Source of the DNA: Hyphomicrobiaceae bacterium
Lineage (GTDB): Bacteria > Pseudomonadota > Alphaproteobacteria > Rhizobiales > Hyphomicrobiaceae
Reading direction: 5' to 3'
DNA: 64,000 nt
Assembly: GCA_022842785.1 (NCBI GenBank)
Contig: JALHOW010000012.1
Location: 1 to 64,000, forward strand
Positions 36,774-46,466 of this stretch are shown piece after piece. The translations under genes were made by a program, and so were the position numbers. The notes under the pieces are model-generated. The model did no database searches. It saw only the letters and a program-made list of their open reading frames with translations, and was not told the origin of the DNA. The first letter of the stretch is position 1. Each line of letters opens with the position of its first letter.

Positions 36774-38777
36774 ATGACTGACAAGGCGAAGGGCGCCGCG
36801 CTCGCGACGCGCGAGATGGCGAATGCCATCCGGGCGCTGGCAATGGATGCGGTCGAGGCGGCGAAATCCGGCCATCCGGGAATGCCGATGGGCATGGCCG
36901 ATGTGGCGACGGTACTGTTCGCCGAAGTGCTGAAGTACGACGCCGCCGCCCCCCGCTGGCCCGCGCGCGACCGCTTCGTGCTCTCGGCCGGTCACGGCTC
37001 GATGCTGCTGTATTCGCTGCTCCATCTCACCGGTTATCCGGGCATGAGCATCGAGGAGATCAAGAATTTCCGCCAGCTCGGCGCCAAGACCGCCGGACAT
37101 CCCGAGCATGGTCACGCCGAGGGGATCGAAACGACGACGGGACCGCTCGGTCAGGGGCTCGCCAATGCCGTCGGTATGGCCATTGCCGAGCGCATCTGGA
37201 ATGCGCGCCATGGCGAACTGTTCGACAATCGCACGTACGTGATCGCGGGCGACGGCTGCCTCATGGAAGGCATTTCGCAGGAGGCGATCACACTCGCGGG
37301 CCACCTCGGGCTCGGGCGCTTGATCGTGCTCTTCGACGACAACAGCATTTCGATCGACGGTCCAACCTCGCTCTCGACGAGCGAGGACCAGATCGGCCGC
37401 TTCAAGGCTGCGGGTTGGAACACGCTCGCCATCGACGGCCACGACATGGACGCGGTGCGCAAGGCGCTCGCCACCGCGCGTGCCGATGACGGCAAGCCGT
37501 GGCTGATCGCGTGCAAGACGGTGATCGGCTATGGTGCCCCGAAGAAGGCTGGGACGGCCTCGGCGCACGGTTCGCCTCTCGGTGCGGAAGAAATTGCAGC
37601 CACGCGCGAAAAGCTCGGCTGGAAGAGCGCGCCCTTCGAGGTTCCGGCGGATGTGCTTGCTGCATGGCGCGCTGCGGGTTCGCGTGGCCGGTCGCTGCGC
37701 GAGGCCTGGGAGCAGAAGTGGAGCAAGGTCGATGCGCGCGCGCGCGAGGCCTTCGATCATCCGGCAGCAGCACGTGCGGCCGACGTGAGCACGGCCGTCA
37801 TCAATCTGCGCGAAGCCGCAGCAGCCGACACAGCAGAGCGCGCGACGCGTGTGTGGTCCGAGCGGTCGCTCGAGGCACTCGTTGCAGCTCAGCCAGCGCT
37901 GATTGGTGGTTCGGCAGACCTCACGGGCTCCAATAACACCAAGGCCAAGAGCCAGAAGCCGATCGTGAAGGGCGACTTCTCGGGAAGCTACCTTTACTAC
38001 GGCATTCGCGAGCACGGCATGGCCGCGGCCATGAACGGCATGGCGCTCTACGGCGGGCTCATTCCCTACGGCGGCACGTTCCTCGTGTTCTCGGACTACT
38101 GCCGCCCGTCGATCCGCCTTGCAGCGCTCATGCGCCAGCAGGTCGTGTATGTCTTCACGCACGATTCGATCGGCCTCGGCGAGGACGGGCCGACGCATCA
38201 GCCCGTCGAGCATCTGGCAGCGCTACGGACCATCCCTAATCTGAACGTGTTCCGCCCGGCCGACGGCGTCGAGACCGCGGAGTGCTGGGCGCTTGCCACG
38301 GCTTCGACTGAGGCGCCGTCCGTGCTTGCCTTGACACGCCAGAACGTGCCGAACCTGCGCAAGGGACCAGTTGGCGAGAATGCGAGCGCCAAGGGCGGCT
38401 ACGTTCTTCGCGAGGCTGAAGGCGGTAAGCGGGCAGTGACTCTGATCGCCACCGGATCCGAGGTCGGCCTCGCAGCCAAGGCGGCCGATGCGCTCGCGGC
38501 AAAGGGCGTGGCGGCGGCGATCGTCTCGCTTCCCTCCTTCGAGCTCTTCCGCAAGCAGCCTGCAGCTTATCGGCAGGCCGTGCTTGGTGATGCGCCGCGC
38601 GTCGCTATCGAGGCGGCCATAGAGCAGGGGTGGCGCGAGTGGCTGCGGCCCGACGACGCCTTCGTCGGCTTGTCGGACTTCGGCGCCTCGGCGCCTGCCG
38701 GCAAGCTCTTCGCGCACTTCGGCCTGACGCCGGAGCGTGTCGCGGAAGTGGCGAAGAAACTGGCCGACGCTTCGTAG
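36774..38777 (+). CDS. tkt: Transketolase
   Basis: This 667-residue thiamine diphosphate enzyme exchanges two-carbon ketol units between sugar phosphates in the pentose-phosphate and Calvin cycles. Cofactor-binding residues are seen in [21 protein letters not shown] (Mg/ThDP motif) and [14 protein letters not shown] (catalytic Glu). SEHRLG-type C-terminal domain ends in [33 protein letters not shown]. The start at 36774 matches known transketolase N-termini; a GTG at 36741 would add eleven unmatched residues. Length fits the bacterial norm. Confidence 0.97.
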   Translation: MTDKAKGAALATREMANAIRALAMDAVEAAKSGHPGMPMGMADVATVLFAEVLKYDAAAPRWPARDRFVLSAGHGSMLLYSLLHLTGYPGMSIEEIKNFRQLGAKTAGHPEHGHAEGIETTTGPLGQGLANAVGMAIAERIWNARHGELFDNRTYVIAGDGCLMEGISQEAITLAGHLGLGRLIVLFDDNSISIDGPTSLSTSEDQIGRFKAAGWNTLAIDGHDMDAVRKALATARADDGKPWLIACKTVIGYGAPKKAGTASAHGSPLGAEEIAATREKLGWKSAPFEVPADVLAAWRAAGSRGRSLREAWEQKWSKVDARAREAFDHPAAARAADVSTAVINLREAAAADTAERATRVWSERSLEALVAAQPALIGGSADLTGSNNTKAKSQKPIVKGDFSGSYLYYGIREHGMAAAMNGMALYGGLIPYGGTFLVFSDYCRPSIRLAALMRQQVVYVFTHDSIGLGEDGPTHQPVEHLAALRTIPNLNVFRPADGVETAECWALATASTEAPSVLALTRQNVPNLRKGPVGENASAKGGYVLREAEGGKRAVTLIATGSEVGLAAKAADALAAKGVAAAIVSLPSFELFRKQPAAYRQAVLGDAPRVAIEAAIEQGWREWLRPDDAFVGLSDFGASAPAGKLFAHFGLTPERVAEVAKKLADAS

Positions 38778-38810
38778 CAGAGCGTGGGTTCCGGGTGGAG
38801 CCGCGGGCAC

Positions 38811-39794
38811 TCAGCGCGGCGGCACGCCTTTCGCTCCGACATTAGGCGTGCCTGCATTGGCTGTGCGGGAGAGAAGCTCGATATACGAAAGCAGGTCGGC
38901 CGCATCGACCTCATTCAGTGCGAGATCGGGCATACGCACGCTCGGATACTGCTTGCGCAATTCGAGTGCCATTGGATCCTGCTCGGATCGCAAACGATCC
39001 GGATTTCCGATGTAGCGGAGCAGCCAATCGCGGGGGCGTCGCGCGTCGATGCCGACAAGATCAGGACCGACACGGCTGCCAGCCCCGACCGTATGACATG
39101 AAGCGCACATCCGGTTGAAGAGCGCCTGGCCGGGCGTTGTGGGCATTTGATAGCCGTGATTGCTGGCTGAATCGATCGGCGCAGTGCGGACTTTCGCACG
39201 CCATACGGGATCCATGGCACGCAGGTCGAGGACGAACCTATCGAGGTCACCGAAGACCGTGTTGCGTTGCCATTCGCCGGTCGCATCATTGCCGAGCAGA
39301 ACTTCATTGCGATGTTGCGTCAGGCTCCGCATGCGCTCGCCGAACTTGTCGTTGATGATGCGCATGTCCTCATATTTTCCGGTGAGGAACTGCCAGCCTG
39401 GGCCCGAGTGAAAGGCCGATGCAAACCCCGCGAGTTTTTCCGGCGTGTCGTTTTCGGGGTCGACGCTCAACGAGATGAAATGGATGGACTGACCGAGTTC
39501 ATCGCCGAGTCGCTCGGCTGCTTCGGCAAGGCGGGCGGTCGTGAGCGGGCAGATATCCGTGCAGCGTGTGAAGATGAAGCTGACGACGACAATCCTTCCC
39601 TTGATCACGTCATCGTAGAAGTTCAGCGTTTCTCCGCGCTGGTTCTGCACGGGCAGGTTGGGGAAATAGCCCGCGCCCCAGCGGCGCGTCTGTGCCTCGG
39701 CCGTGGCGACCAGGCAGAAAAGACCCACCGACAGCGCGCCGGCCATCAGCGCGAGCAACCGGCCGGCAGTTCTGAGGCGTCCTGGTAGTCCCAT
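38811..39794 (-). CDS. SCO1/SenC domain fused to cytochrome c
   Basis: This 327-residue exported protein has a signal segment at about 12-34 (LLALMAGALSVGLFCLVATAEA), a SCO thioredoxin-like domain (about 40-195) with the copper motif FTRCTDICP (Cys78, Cys82), and a C-terminal class I cytochrome c domain with haem motif CASCH (230-234) and possible axial Met288. SCO proteins deliver copper to cytochrome oxidase CuA or act as thiol reductases. The third copper ligand of SCO proteins, a His in a DHT/DHS motif, is Asn178 here (QRNTVF). It lies seven bases after the first multicopper oxidase gene, so it probably serves that oxidase. Confidence 0.9.
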   Translation of the reverse strand: MGLPGRLRTAGRLLALMAGALSVGLFCLVATAEAQTRRWGAGYFPNLPVQNQRGETLNFYDDVIKGRIVVVSFIFTRCTDICPLTTARLAEAAERLGDELGQSIHFISLSVDPENDTPEKLAGFASAFHSGPGWQFLTGKYEDMRIINDKFGERMRSLTQHRNEVLLGNDATGEWQRNTVFGDLDRFVLDLRAMDPVWRAKVRTAPIDSASNHGYQMPTTPGQALFNRMCASCHTVGAGSRVGPDLVGIDARRPRDWLLRYIGNPDRLRSEQDPMALELRKQYPSVRMPDLALNEVDAADLLSYIELLSRTANAGTPNVGAKGVPPR

Positions 39795-39801
39795 GCTGAA
39801 G

Positions 39802-42252
39802 CTACTTTCTGAGCTGTGCCAGCTGATCGGCGAGCTGTTTGAGCGCATCCGCCATCGGATCCGAGGTCGGCATTGATGTGGACGCAATAGCGCCCTCAGG
39901 CGTTGTCGACGGCGTGGGGGCCAATGTAACGGGCTCTGACGGTGCGGGTGGCGGGCCCTCGGGCAGCGGTGGCTGCTGGAGGCTGTTGCGGCTTGGATTG
40001 CCCTCCCGCAGGATCTCCGGCTGCGTGAAGAACACGCCATCCGGCGTGGGATTCGGTGTCGGAGTGACGAGCGCCTGCGGCGTGCCGGCATTTCCGGACA
40101 AGATCTGGATACGCTGCAGCATCGCGAAGTCTTCGTGCACGGTGTTGTGGCAGTGATTGACGTAGGCACCGCCGAACTCGCCGAACTGAATCTGGAACTT
40201 GACCCTGCCCGATTCTCGGAGCCGCCACACATCCTTGCGGGCGAGGCGTTCCGTCGGCGCCATGGCTGCGCCGCCACGGTCGATCGTGATGCCCTCCTCG
40301 AAGTGCAGATGAATGGCATGGTCCCAACCGCCGCCGCCATTCTGGAACGTCCAGTGCTCGACCTCGCCGGGTTTCGGAACAAGCATCGAGATGCGGTTGG
40401 CGTTCATCGAATGCGCGGACTGGCCATTGATCCGGATCGTCCACGGGAACTGATGTGCGTCGCCGCAGTCCGGGACGCACTGGCCGCCCGCGCGGGAGTC
40501 GCCGATGCCGCTGCGGCCGAACTCGACGTGCCGCTCGCGTACCGGCGTCACGACAGGGATCTGCTCGGTGAGCTTGTTCGGCACAACGCTCGGATCGGCC
40601 GTCGACGCATAGTGGACGACGCCGGGAACGTCGACGCTTTGAACTGACGAGGCGATGCGGAACTCGAGGAACGGGCCGAGTGCCGCATCCTCTTCCTTCA
40701 TGCGCTTCAAGGCTTCCGACAGCGACAGCGCCTCCTTGGGGCCGCGGCCGTCTTCACGCATCCGCATGAGATTGACGAGCTGCAGGCGCTCGCCGACGCG
40801 GAACTTCGAGAAATCGATGATGACGTCGAAACGCTCGGCATTGCCTAGATCGTCGAGTTCATCCACCTGCACGGGATTGACGAGGAGATTGCCATCGTTG
40901 GCGATCACCGTGATCGGCACGCGCTTTCCGTTCGAGGTGAACAAACCGATTTTCAGGTAGCGCGACATGCATGCATTGAGAAGACGGAAGCGATACTTGC
41001 GCGGCAGGACCTCGAAGAACGGAGCGAACGTGAAGTTCGCCATCAGCACGTCGCCGAGGAAGCCATCCGTGTTGAAGATGTCGAAGAAATACTGACCTTC
41101 GGCGTCAATGGCGCAGTCGGACAAAGCAAGGTTCACGTCGAAGTCGACGTTACCCCAATCGAGCAGGCTGCCGCTCGGCAGGCGGAGGTTCACGCCATCG
41201 ACGATCTTCTCATGGCCGCGATCCGGGCCGCTGTAGAAATTGATGACGCCGAGCATGCCCTTGTAGACATTCTCCGCCGTGAAGAAGAATCGGTGGTCGT
41301 GGAACCACAGGGAGCTTTCCAGCTCGCGGAAATCACCCGCCACATTGACGAGGCCGCCGTTTCCGTCGGGCCCCGAGGCACGGCGGTCCGTGGCGTACTT
41401 GTTGATGTGCTCCGCACGCGCGAGCGTCGTGCTCCAGCGATAGTCATAGAACGTGCCGGGGAAATGATGGACGTTCGCGGCACCGTCACTTTCCGCGCCG
41501 TTGTGAGCGTTGTGAAGATGCATCTGGCTCTCGTTGCGCCCGAAGCCTTCATTGTCCGCGCGCTCGACAGGCATGTTGTTGTAAATGCGCGTCAGTATGG
41601 GTTCACCATAGCGGGCCTTGATCAACTTGGGTGGCATCGTGCCCGCGCCCTGCTTGGACGAACAGAAAGTCCAAACGCGATTGCGTCTCTGGGCCGGTAG
41701 ACCATCGTGGAAGTGCGTAGCGTCGCCGCACGGACCGATCGACATGACGTAGCCGACCTTCGGAAAATACTCGTCCCACCGCTGGTGGGCGAAGATCTCT
41801 CCTGGCGGGCGCCCCTCGATGGGACCGCGATTGGTCGTCGGATTGCGCAGATCGGGATTAGTCGGATTCGCATTGTAGTCCGTGTGCCAGGACAGGCGCT
41901 TCGCATCCCGCTCGCTCATGGTCGCTGGAAAGGCCGCGTTGCCTTCCGGCGTTTTTGTCATGGGGACCGGTTCGAGGACCTCCAGCCGGTGCAGGGGCTG
42001 GGAAAACTTTGTGGCGCCGAACAGCGGGCTGCGCGGCGTGCCGGTGGGAATGGTCGCGAAGGCACTGCGGGCGAAGGGACTGAGGCCATTCTTGAGGGCG
42101 AGCAGGCCGGTGGCGGTGAATAGACCCCACTTATAGAGGTCGCGCCGCGTGATCTCGCCGATCGAGAGCGCACGCACGATCTCCGCGCGGTTGTTTCGAG
42201 CGTGCTGGGCTTCTCTCTGCCGCCGTGCCGAGGCCTTATCGTCGATATACAT
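39802..42252 (-). CDS. Multicopper oxidase with Tat signal (copy 1)
   Basis: This 816-residue secreted multicopper oxidase couples one-electron oxidation of a substrate to reduction of O2 to water. The Tat-type signal ITRRDLYKWGLFTATGLLAL has its twin arginine at 36-37, followed by the mature N-terminus. All four copper motifs are present: HLHNAH (245-250), WFHDHR (316-321), HAIHLH (645-650) and HCHNTVHEDFAM (700-711), with Met711 as axial type 1 ligand. A proline-rich tail and helix DALKQLADQLAQLRK end the chain. It is much longer than laccase/CueO (about 500), with large insertions. It is in a row with copy 2 and two SCO genes. Confidence 0.92.
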   Translation of the reverse strand: MYIDDKASARRQREAQHARNNRAEIVRALSIGEITRRDLYKWGLFTATGLLALKNGLSPFARSAFATIPTGTPRSPLFGATKFSQPLHRLEVLEPVPMTKTPEGNAAFPATMSERDAKRLSWHTDYNANPTNPDLRNPTTNRGPIEGRPPGEIFAHQRWDEYFPKVGYVMSIGPCGDATHFHDGLPAQRRNRVWTFCSSKQGAGTMPPKLIKARYGEPILTRIYNNMPVERADNEGFGRNESQMHLHNAHNGAESDGAANVHHFPGTFYDYRWSTTLARAEHINKYATDRRASGPDGNGGLVNVAGDFRELESSLWFHDHRFFFTAENVYKGMLGVINFYSGPDRGHEKIVDGVNLRLPSGSLLDWGNVDFDVNLALSDCAIDAEGQYFFDIFNTDGFLGDVLMANFTFAPFFEVLPRKYRFRLLNACMSRYLKIGLFTSNGKRVPITVIANDGNLLVNPVQVDELDDLGNAERFDVIIDFSKFRVGERLQLVNLMRMREDGRGPKEALSLSEALKRMKEEDAALGPFLEFRIASSVQSVDVPGVVHYASTADPSVVPNKLTEQIPVVTPVRERHVEFGRSGIGDSRAGGQCVPDCGDAHQFPWTIRINGQSAHSMNANRISMLVPKPGEVEHWTFQNGGGGWDHAIHLHFEEGITIDRGGAAMAPTERLARKDVWRLRESGRVKFQIQFGEFGGAYVNHCHNTVHEDFAMLQRIQILSGNAGTPQALVTPTPNPTPDGVFFTQPEILREGNPSRNSLQQPPLPEGPPPAPSEPVTLAPTPSTTPEGAIASTSMPTSDPMADALKQLADQLAQLRK

Positions 42253-42342
42253 GGCCTACTCCTTGTTCTGCATTACCGCCGCATGAGCATCTCCCCCGAT
42301 GGTCTGCATTCTCGTTTGCCACCTGCTTGGCGGCTCACATCG

Positions 42343-44808
42343 CTACGGTCTGAGCTGCGCCAGAAGATCGGCGAGTTGCTTGAGTGCATCCGCTACCGGA
42401 TCGGCGGCTGGCGGAGGTTCGGAGGGCGCCGGAGAAGCAACTGTGCCCCCTGGCGGCGTCGTTGGCGCAGGGGCCGTCGCGACGGGCTCGGATGGTGGCG
42501 GTGGCGGACCCTCTGGCAGCGGAGGTTGCTGGAGGCTGTTCCGGCTCGGATTGCCTTCCCGTAGGATTTCCGGCTGCGTGAAGAAGACGCCATCCGGTGT
42601 GGGGTTCGGTGTGGGCGTCACCATGGAATGAGGCGATCCCGCATTGCCCGTCAGCACCTGGATGCGCTGAATCATCGCGAAGTCTTCGTGCACGGTGTTG
42701 TGGCAATGATTAACGTAGGCGCCGCCGAACTCGCCGAACTGCACCTGGAACTTGACCTTCCCCGATTCTCGGAGCCGCCACACATCCTTGCGGGCAAGAC
42801 GCTCCGTGGGTGCCATGGAGGCGCCGCCACGATTGATCGTCACGCCCTCCTCGAAGTGCAGATGGATGGCATGGTCCCAGCCACCGCCGCCGTTCTCGTA
42901 GGTCCAGTGCTCGACCTCGCCGGGCTTCGGGATGAGGAGTGCGATGCGATTGGCGTTCATCGAGTGCGCGGACTCGCCGTTGACCTTGATCGTCCACGGG
43001 AACTGATGGTGCTCCGAGCAGGCGGGCACGCATTGGCCATCCTTACCGCGCGAGTCACCGCTGCCGCTGCGGCCGAACTCGACATGCCGCTCGCGCACTG
43101 GCGTCACGATCGGGATCTGCTCGGTGAGCTTGGTCGGCACGACGCTCGGGTCGGCCGTCGACGCATAGTGGACGACACCCGGAACGTCGACGCTTTGAAC
43201 TGAGGAGACCACGCGGAACTCGAGGAACGGACCGAGTGCGGCATCCTCTTCCTTCATGCGCTTCAAGGCTTCCGACAGCGACAGCGCCTCCTTCGGGCCG
43301 CGGCCGTCATCGCGCATCCGCATGAGATTGACGAGCTGCAGGCGCTCGCCCATGCGGTACTTCGAGAAGTCGATGATGACGTCGAACCGCTCGGCATTGC
43401 CGAGTTCGTCGAGCTCGTCCATTGATACGGGATTGACGAGGAGATTGCCATCGTTGGCAATGACCGTCATCGGCACGCGCTTTCCGTTAGACGTAAACAA
43501 GCCGATTTTCAGGAAGCGCGACATGCACGCATTGAGCATCCGGAAGCGATACTTGCGCGGCAGAACCTCGAAGAACGGCGCGTACGTGTAGTTCGTCATC
43601 AGCATGTCGCCGAGGAAGCCGTCCGTCGTGAAGATGTCGAAGAAGTACTGGCCTTCGGCATCCATGGCGCAGTCGGACAGGCAAAGGTTCACGTCGAAGT
43701 CGACGTTGCCCCAATCGAGGAGGCTGCCGCTCGGCAGGCGGAGGTTCACGCCATCGACGAGCTTCTCATGGCCACGATCCGGACCGCTGTAGAAATTGAT
43801 GACGCCGAGCATGCCCTTGTAGACATTCTCCGCCGTGAAGAAGAACCGGTGATCGTGGAACCACATTGAGCTCTGCAGCTCGCGGAAATCACCGGCCACG
43901 TTGATGAGGCCGCCGTTTCCGTCGGGGCCCGAGGCACGCCGATCCGTCGCGAACTTGTTGATAGTATCCGCGCGCGCGAGCGTCGTGCTCCAGCGATAAT
44001 CGTAGAACGTGCCGGGGAAGTGGTGCACGTTCGCGGCACCGTCGCTTTCCGCGCCGTTGTGTGCGTTATGAAGGTGCATCTGGCTTTCGTTGCGCCCGAA
44101 GCCTTCGTTGTCCGCGCGCTCGACCGGCATGTTGTTATAGACGCGCATCAACATGGGCTCGCCGTAGCGAGCCTTGAGCAGCTTGGGTGGCATTGTGCTC
44201 TGGTTGTACTTTCCAGAGCCGAACGTCCACACCTTATTCGGACGCTGGCCAGGCATGTTGTCGTGGAAATAGGTCCCGCTGCCGCATGGTCCGATCGACA
44301 TGACGTAGCCGGCCTTCGGAAAGTACTCGTCCCATCGCTGGTGGGCGAATATTTCTCCCGGCGGACGCCCCTCGATAGGACCGCGATTGGTCGTCGGATT
44401 GCGCAGGTTCGGGCTGCTCGGATCCGCGTTGTAGTCCGTATGCCAGGAGAGGCGCTTCGCCTCTCGTTCGTTCATCGTTGCTGGAAAGGCCGCGTTGCCC
44501 TCCGGCGTTCTATGCATCGGTACGGGAGCGACGACCTCCAGCCGGTGCAGGGGCTGAGAAAACTTTGCGGCGCCGAACAGCGGGCTCCTTGGCGTGCCTG
44601 TGGGAACAGCGGCGAACGCGCTTCGCGCGTAGGGGCTGAGGCCATTCTTGAGGGCGAGCAGGCCGGTGGCGGTGAATAGGCCCCACTTATAGAGGTCGCG
44701 CCGTGTGATCTCCCCCACCGAAAGCGCGCGCACAATCTCCGCGCGGTTGTTGCGAGCGTGCTGGGCTTCTCTCTGCCGCCTCGCGGATGCTTTATCGTCA
44801 ATGTACAT
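42343..44808 (-). CDS. Multicopper oxidase with Tat signal (copy 2)
   Basis: This 821-residue paralogue of the next gene is near-identical in order and motifs, with the same Tat signal (ITRRDLYKWGLFTATGLLAL), copper motifs and C-terminal tail (DALKQLADLLAQLRP). Differences cluster in surface loops, such as around 180-190 (GSGTYFHDNMPGQRPNKVW versus a different copy 1 stretch) and 595-605. By eye identity is near 90%, a sign of recent tandem duplication or ongoing gene conversion. Being first in the pair it may be expressed from its own promoter. Its substrate is unknown; metal ions or phenolics are the usual candidates. Confidence 0.92.
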   Translation of the reverse strand: MYIDDKASARRQREAQHARNNRAEIVRALSVGEITRRDLYKWGLFTATGLLALKNGLSPYARSAFAAVPTGTPRSPLFGAAKFSQPLHRLEVVAPVPMHRTPEGNAAFPATMNEREAKRLSWHTDYNADPSSPNLRNPTTNRGPIEGRPPGEIFAHQRWDEYFPKAGYVMSIGPCGSGTYFHDNMPGQRPNKVWTFGSGKYNQSTMPPKLLKARYGEPMLMRVYNNMPVERADNEGFGRNESQMHLHNAHNGAESDGAANVHHFPGTFYDYRWSTTLARADTINKFATDRRASGPDGNGGLINVAGDFRELQSSMWFHDHRFFFTAENVYKGMLGVINFYSGPDRGHEKLVDGVNLRLPSGSLLDWGNVDFDVNLCLSDCAMDAEGQYFFDIFTTDGFLGDMLMTNYTYAPFFEVLPRKYRFRMLNACMSRFLKIGLFTSNGKRVPMTVIANDGNLLVNPVSMDELDELGNAERFDVIIDFSKYRMGERLQLVNLMRMRDDGRGPKEALSLSEALKRMKEEDAALGPFLEFRVVSSVQSVDVPGVVHYASTADPSVVPTKLTEQIPIVTPVRERHVEFGRSGSGDSRGKDGQCVPACSEHHQFPWTIKVNGESAHSMNANRIALLIPKPGEVEHWTYENGGGGWDHAIHLHFEEGVTINRGGASMAPTERLARKDVWRLRESGKVKFQVQFGEFGGAYVNHCHNTVHEDFAMIQRIQVLTGNAGSPHSMVTPTPNPTPDGVFFTQPEILREGNPSRNSLQQPPLPEGPPPPPSEPVATAPAPTTPPGGTVASPAPSEPPPAADPVADALKQLADLLAQLRP

Positions 44809-44956
44809 GGCGTATCCCGATATCTAGCAATTGATTGCCTTTGAACTTGGCACGCTGCTCCTGCGAGCGTTGTGCTCGAATGCAATGAGCCGTTACGCTT
44901 TATGTGTAGTTCGCGTGCGGTCTGCCGATGGGTTGCCCGCAACGCTTCGTGGATGC

Positions 44957-45598
44957 CTACTTCTTCGTGGCCTCTGACATTCGGCGATCCGGCAGCAAGG
45001 TGAGTGCTTTCAGCGTCGACAGCACTTTGTCGCTCCGAGCGCCGGTTCCCATGTAGAGAACACCCGCTTTCGTCCAACCCGGTGCCATGAGATAGGCGAA
45101 GATCGTGTGATCGATTGTGTAGCCACCCTCTTTGAGTGGCTGACGCGAGAACGTTGCGCCAAGTCCGTCGGCCAGCGTTTTAATATCTTTCGCATCACCC
45201 GAAAGCCCGATGATGCGGTCGTCGAACGAGGACACATACTGGCGTAGGTACTCAGGAGTGTCGCGCTCGGGGTCAACGGTTACAAAAACGAATTGTATCG
45301 CGTCGGCCAGTGGCCCGAGTTCGCGCATGCGCTCTGCCACTTCGAACATCGTCGTCGGGCAGATCACAGGACAGTGCGTGAAGCCGAAGTGCAGCACGGT
45401 CGGCTTTTGGCTTAGCTGCTTTTCGTCGACCACGCGCAGGTGTTGATCAACGAGTCGAAATGATGGGCCGCTCTCTGCACGCAACACGGCAGATGGCGTT
45501 GCAGACCATGCGACGAGCATTGCAAGCGCAGCGGCAGACGAGAGAACTGCCTGCGAAAAGTGCAGGCGTCGGTATCGTTCTATCATTGCGAAGAGCAT
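44957..45598 (-). CDS. SCO1/SenC copper chaperone
   Basis: This 213-residue protein is a plain SCO domain with an N-terminal membrane/signal segment (about 18-38). Copper ligands are Cys76 and Cys80 in HCPVICP and His164 in TIDHTIF, all intact. It is the first gene of the sco-MCO2-MCO1-scoC row. SCO proteins usually mature the CuA site of cytochrome oxidase; here the genomic link to two multicopper oxidases suggests a role in loading them or maintaining thiols. Start may be ATG at 45598 or 45586. The upstream region is AT-rich, in contrast to the genome, and shared with gspO. Confidence 0.92.
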   Translation of the reverse strand: MLFAMIERYRRLHFSQAVLSSAAALAMLVAWSATPSAVLRAESGPSFRLVDQHLRVVDEKQLSQKPTVLHFGFTHCPVICPTTMFEVAERMRELGPLADAIQFVFVTVDPERDTPEYLRQYVSSFDDRIIGLSGDAKDIKTLADGLGATFSRQPLKEGGYTIDHTIFAYLMAPGWTKAGVLYMGTGARSDKVLSTLKALTLLPDRRMSEATKK

Positions 45599-45617
45599 CG
45601 ACGTGTACCGGTTCGAG

Positions 45618-45646
45618 CGATCGCAAACGGCCCAATAAAATATAAT
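45618..45646 (+). promoter_or_regulatory. Possible -10 promoter element TATAAT
   Basis: A perfect TATAAT occurs at 45641-45646 inside an AT-rich pocket, the only such place in this GC-rich region. A clear -35 box is not seen. It lies between the divergent sco and gspO genes and could serve gspO, though with a long leader, or a short transcript. Confidence 0.3.
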
Positions 45647-45815
45647 TAAAATGAAGGTAAGCCACGCATATGTGCGGACAACGGACTATGGTCTAATGGG
45701 CGCGTGGGACCTTGGTCTCTGCAAAACCTCTGACGATTGCCCTCTACATGATGCGACGGAGATGCAGCACACCGGTGTCTCAAGTGCTGTCGCAGAAGCT
45801 CGCGGGAGGGCGCCA

Positions 45816-46433
45816 ATGGCGCTTGAGCAACAGGACTGTAGCGAGGCGTCATTGCTTCGGCGGCCAATGCTTCTCGGGCTTCTTGCCGCGTCGCTCTATG
45901 CCGTTGTCACTCTGCCTCTGCTGGCAGGCGCCACTCCTCATGCCCTGAGCGCCGCTGGTCTCCATGCCGGGATCCTTCCGATTTCGCTCGGACTTGCGGG
46001 CACGCTCATTGTGCTGAGTACAATCGATGCGTTGACGTTCGAACTGCCGGACGTACTCACGCTGCCGCTCGCGGCGACTGGTGTTCTCCTGCATCTTCCG
46101 CTGGGCTTATCGTTCGCGCTTGATCAGCTCGTTGCAGCCATCCTGGCATTCGCGTGTCTGGCCGGCTTGGCGTGGTTCTATCGCGCCACCCGCGGTCGCG
46201 CGGGACTTGGGGTGGGTGATGCCAAGCTCCTCGCCGCCGGCGGCGCTTGGCTTGGTGTCTCTGCGCTGCCGAGCGTGCTCTTGCTGGCGACTGGCACCGC
46301 ATTGGCGAGCGTGCTTCTTGCTCGTGCGTGGCGTACACCCATATCGCTATCGGATCGCATGCCCTTTGGTCCATACTTGGCGTTCGCGATCTGGCTCGTG
46401 TGGCTGTACGGTCCGATAGCCACCCCCGGATGA
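45816..46433 (+). CDS. gspO: Prepilin peptidase, peptidase-only form (GspO)
   Basis: This 205-residue protein is an A24 aspartic protease that cleaves pseudopilin leaders. The two catalytic aspartates lie in STIDALTFELPD and in the GLGVGDAKLLAAGG motif (the GxGD motif). Six to seven hydrophobic segments fill the chain. The N-terminal cysteine-rich methyltransferase domain of enterobacterial PulO is missing, as in peptidase-only homologues. ATG at 45816 follows CGGGAGGG; the frame is open to 45651 with no plausible extra domain. It is first in the gspO-gspG arm. Confidence 0.88.
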   Translation: MALEQQDCSEASLLRRPMLLGLLAASLYAVVTLPLLAGATPHALSAAGLHAGILPISLGLAGTLIVLSTIDALTFELPDVLTLPLAATGVLLHLPLGLSFALDQLVAAILAFACLAGLAWFYRATRGRAGLGVGDAKLLAAGGAWLGVSALPSVLLLATGTALASVLLARAWRTPISLSDRMPFGPYLAFAIWLVWLYGPIATPG

Positions 46434-46466
46434 CGCACGCTCATGATAATCGCCCGTAGGCATGAA

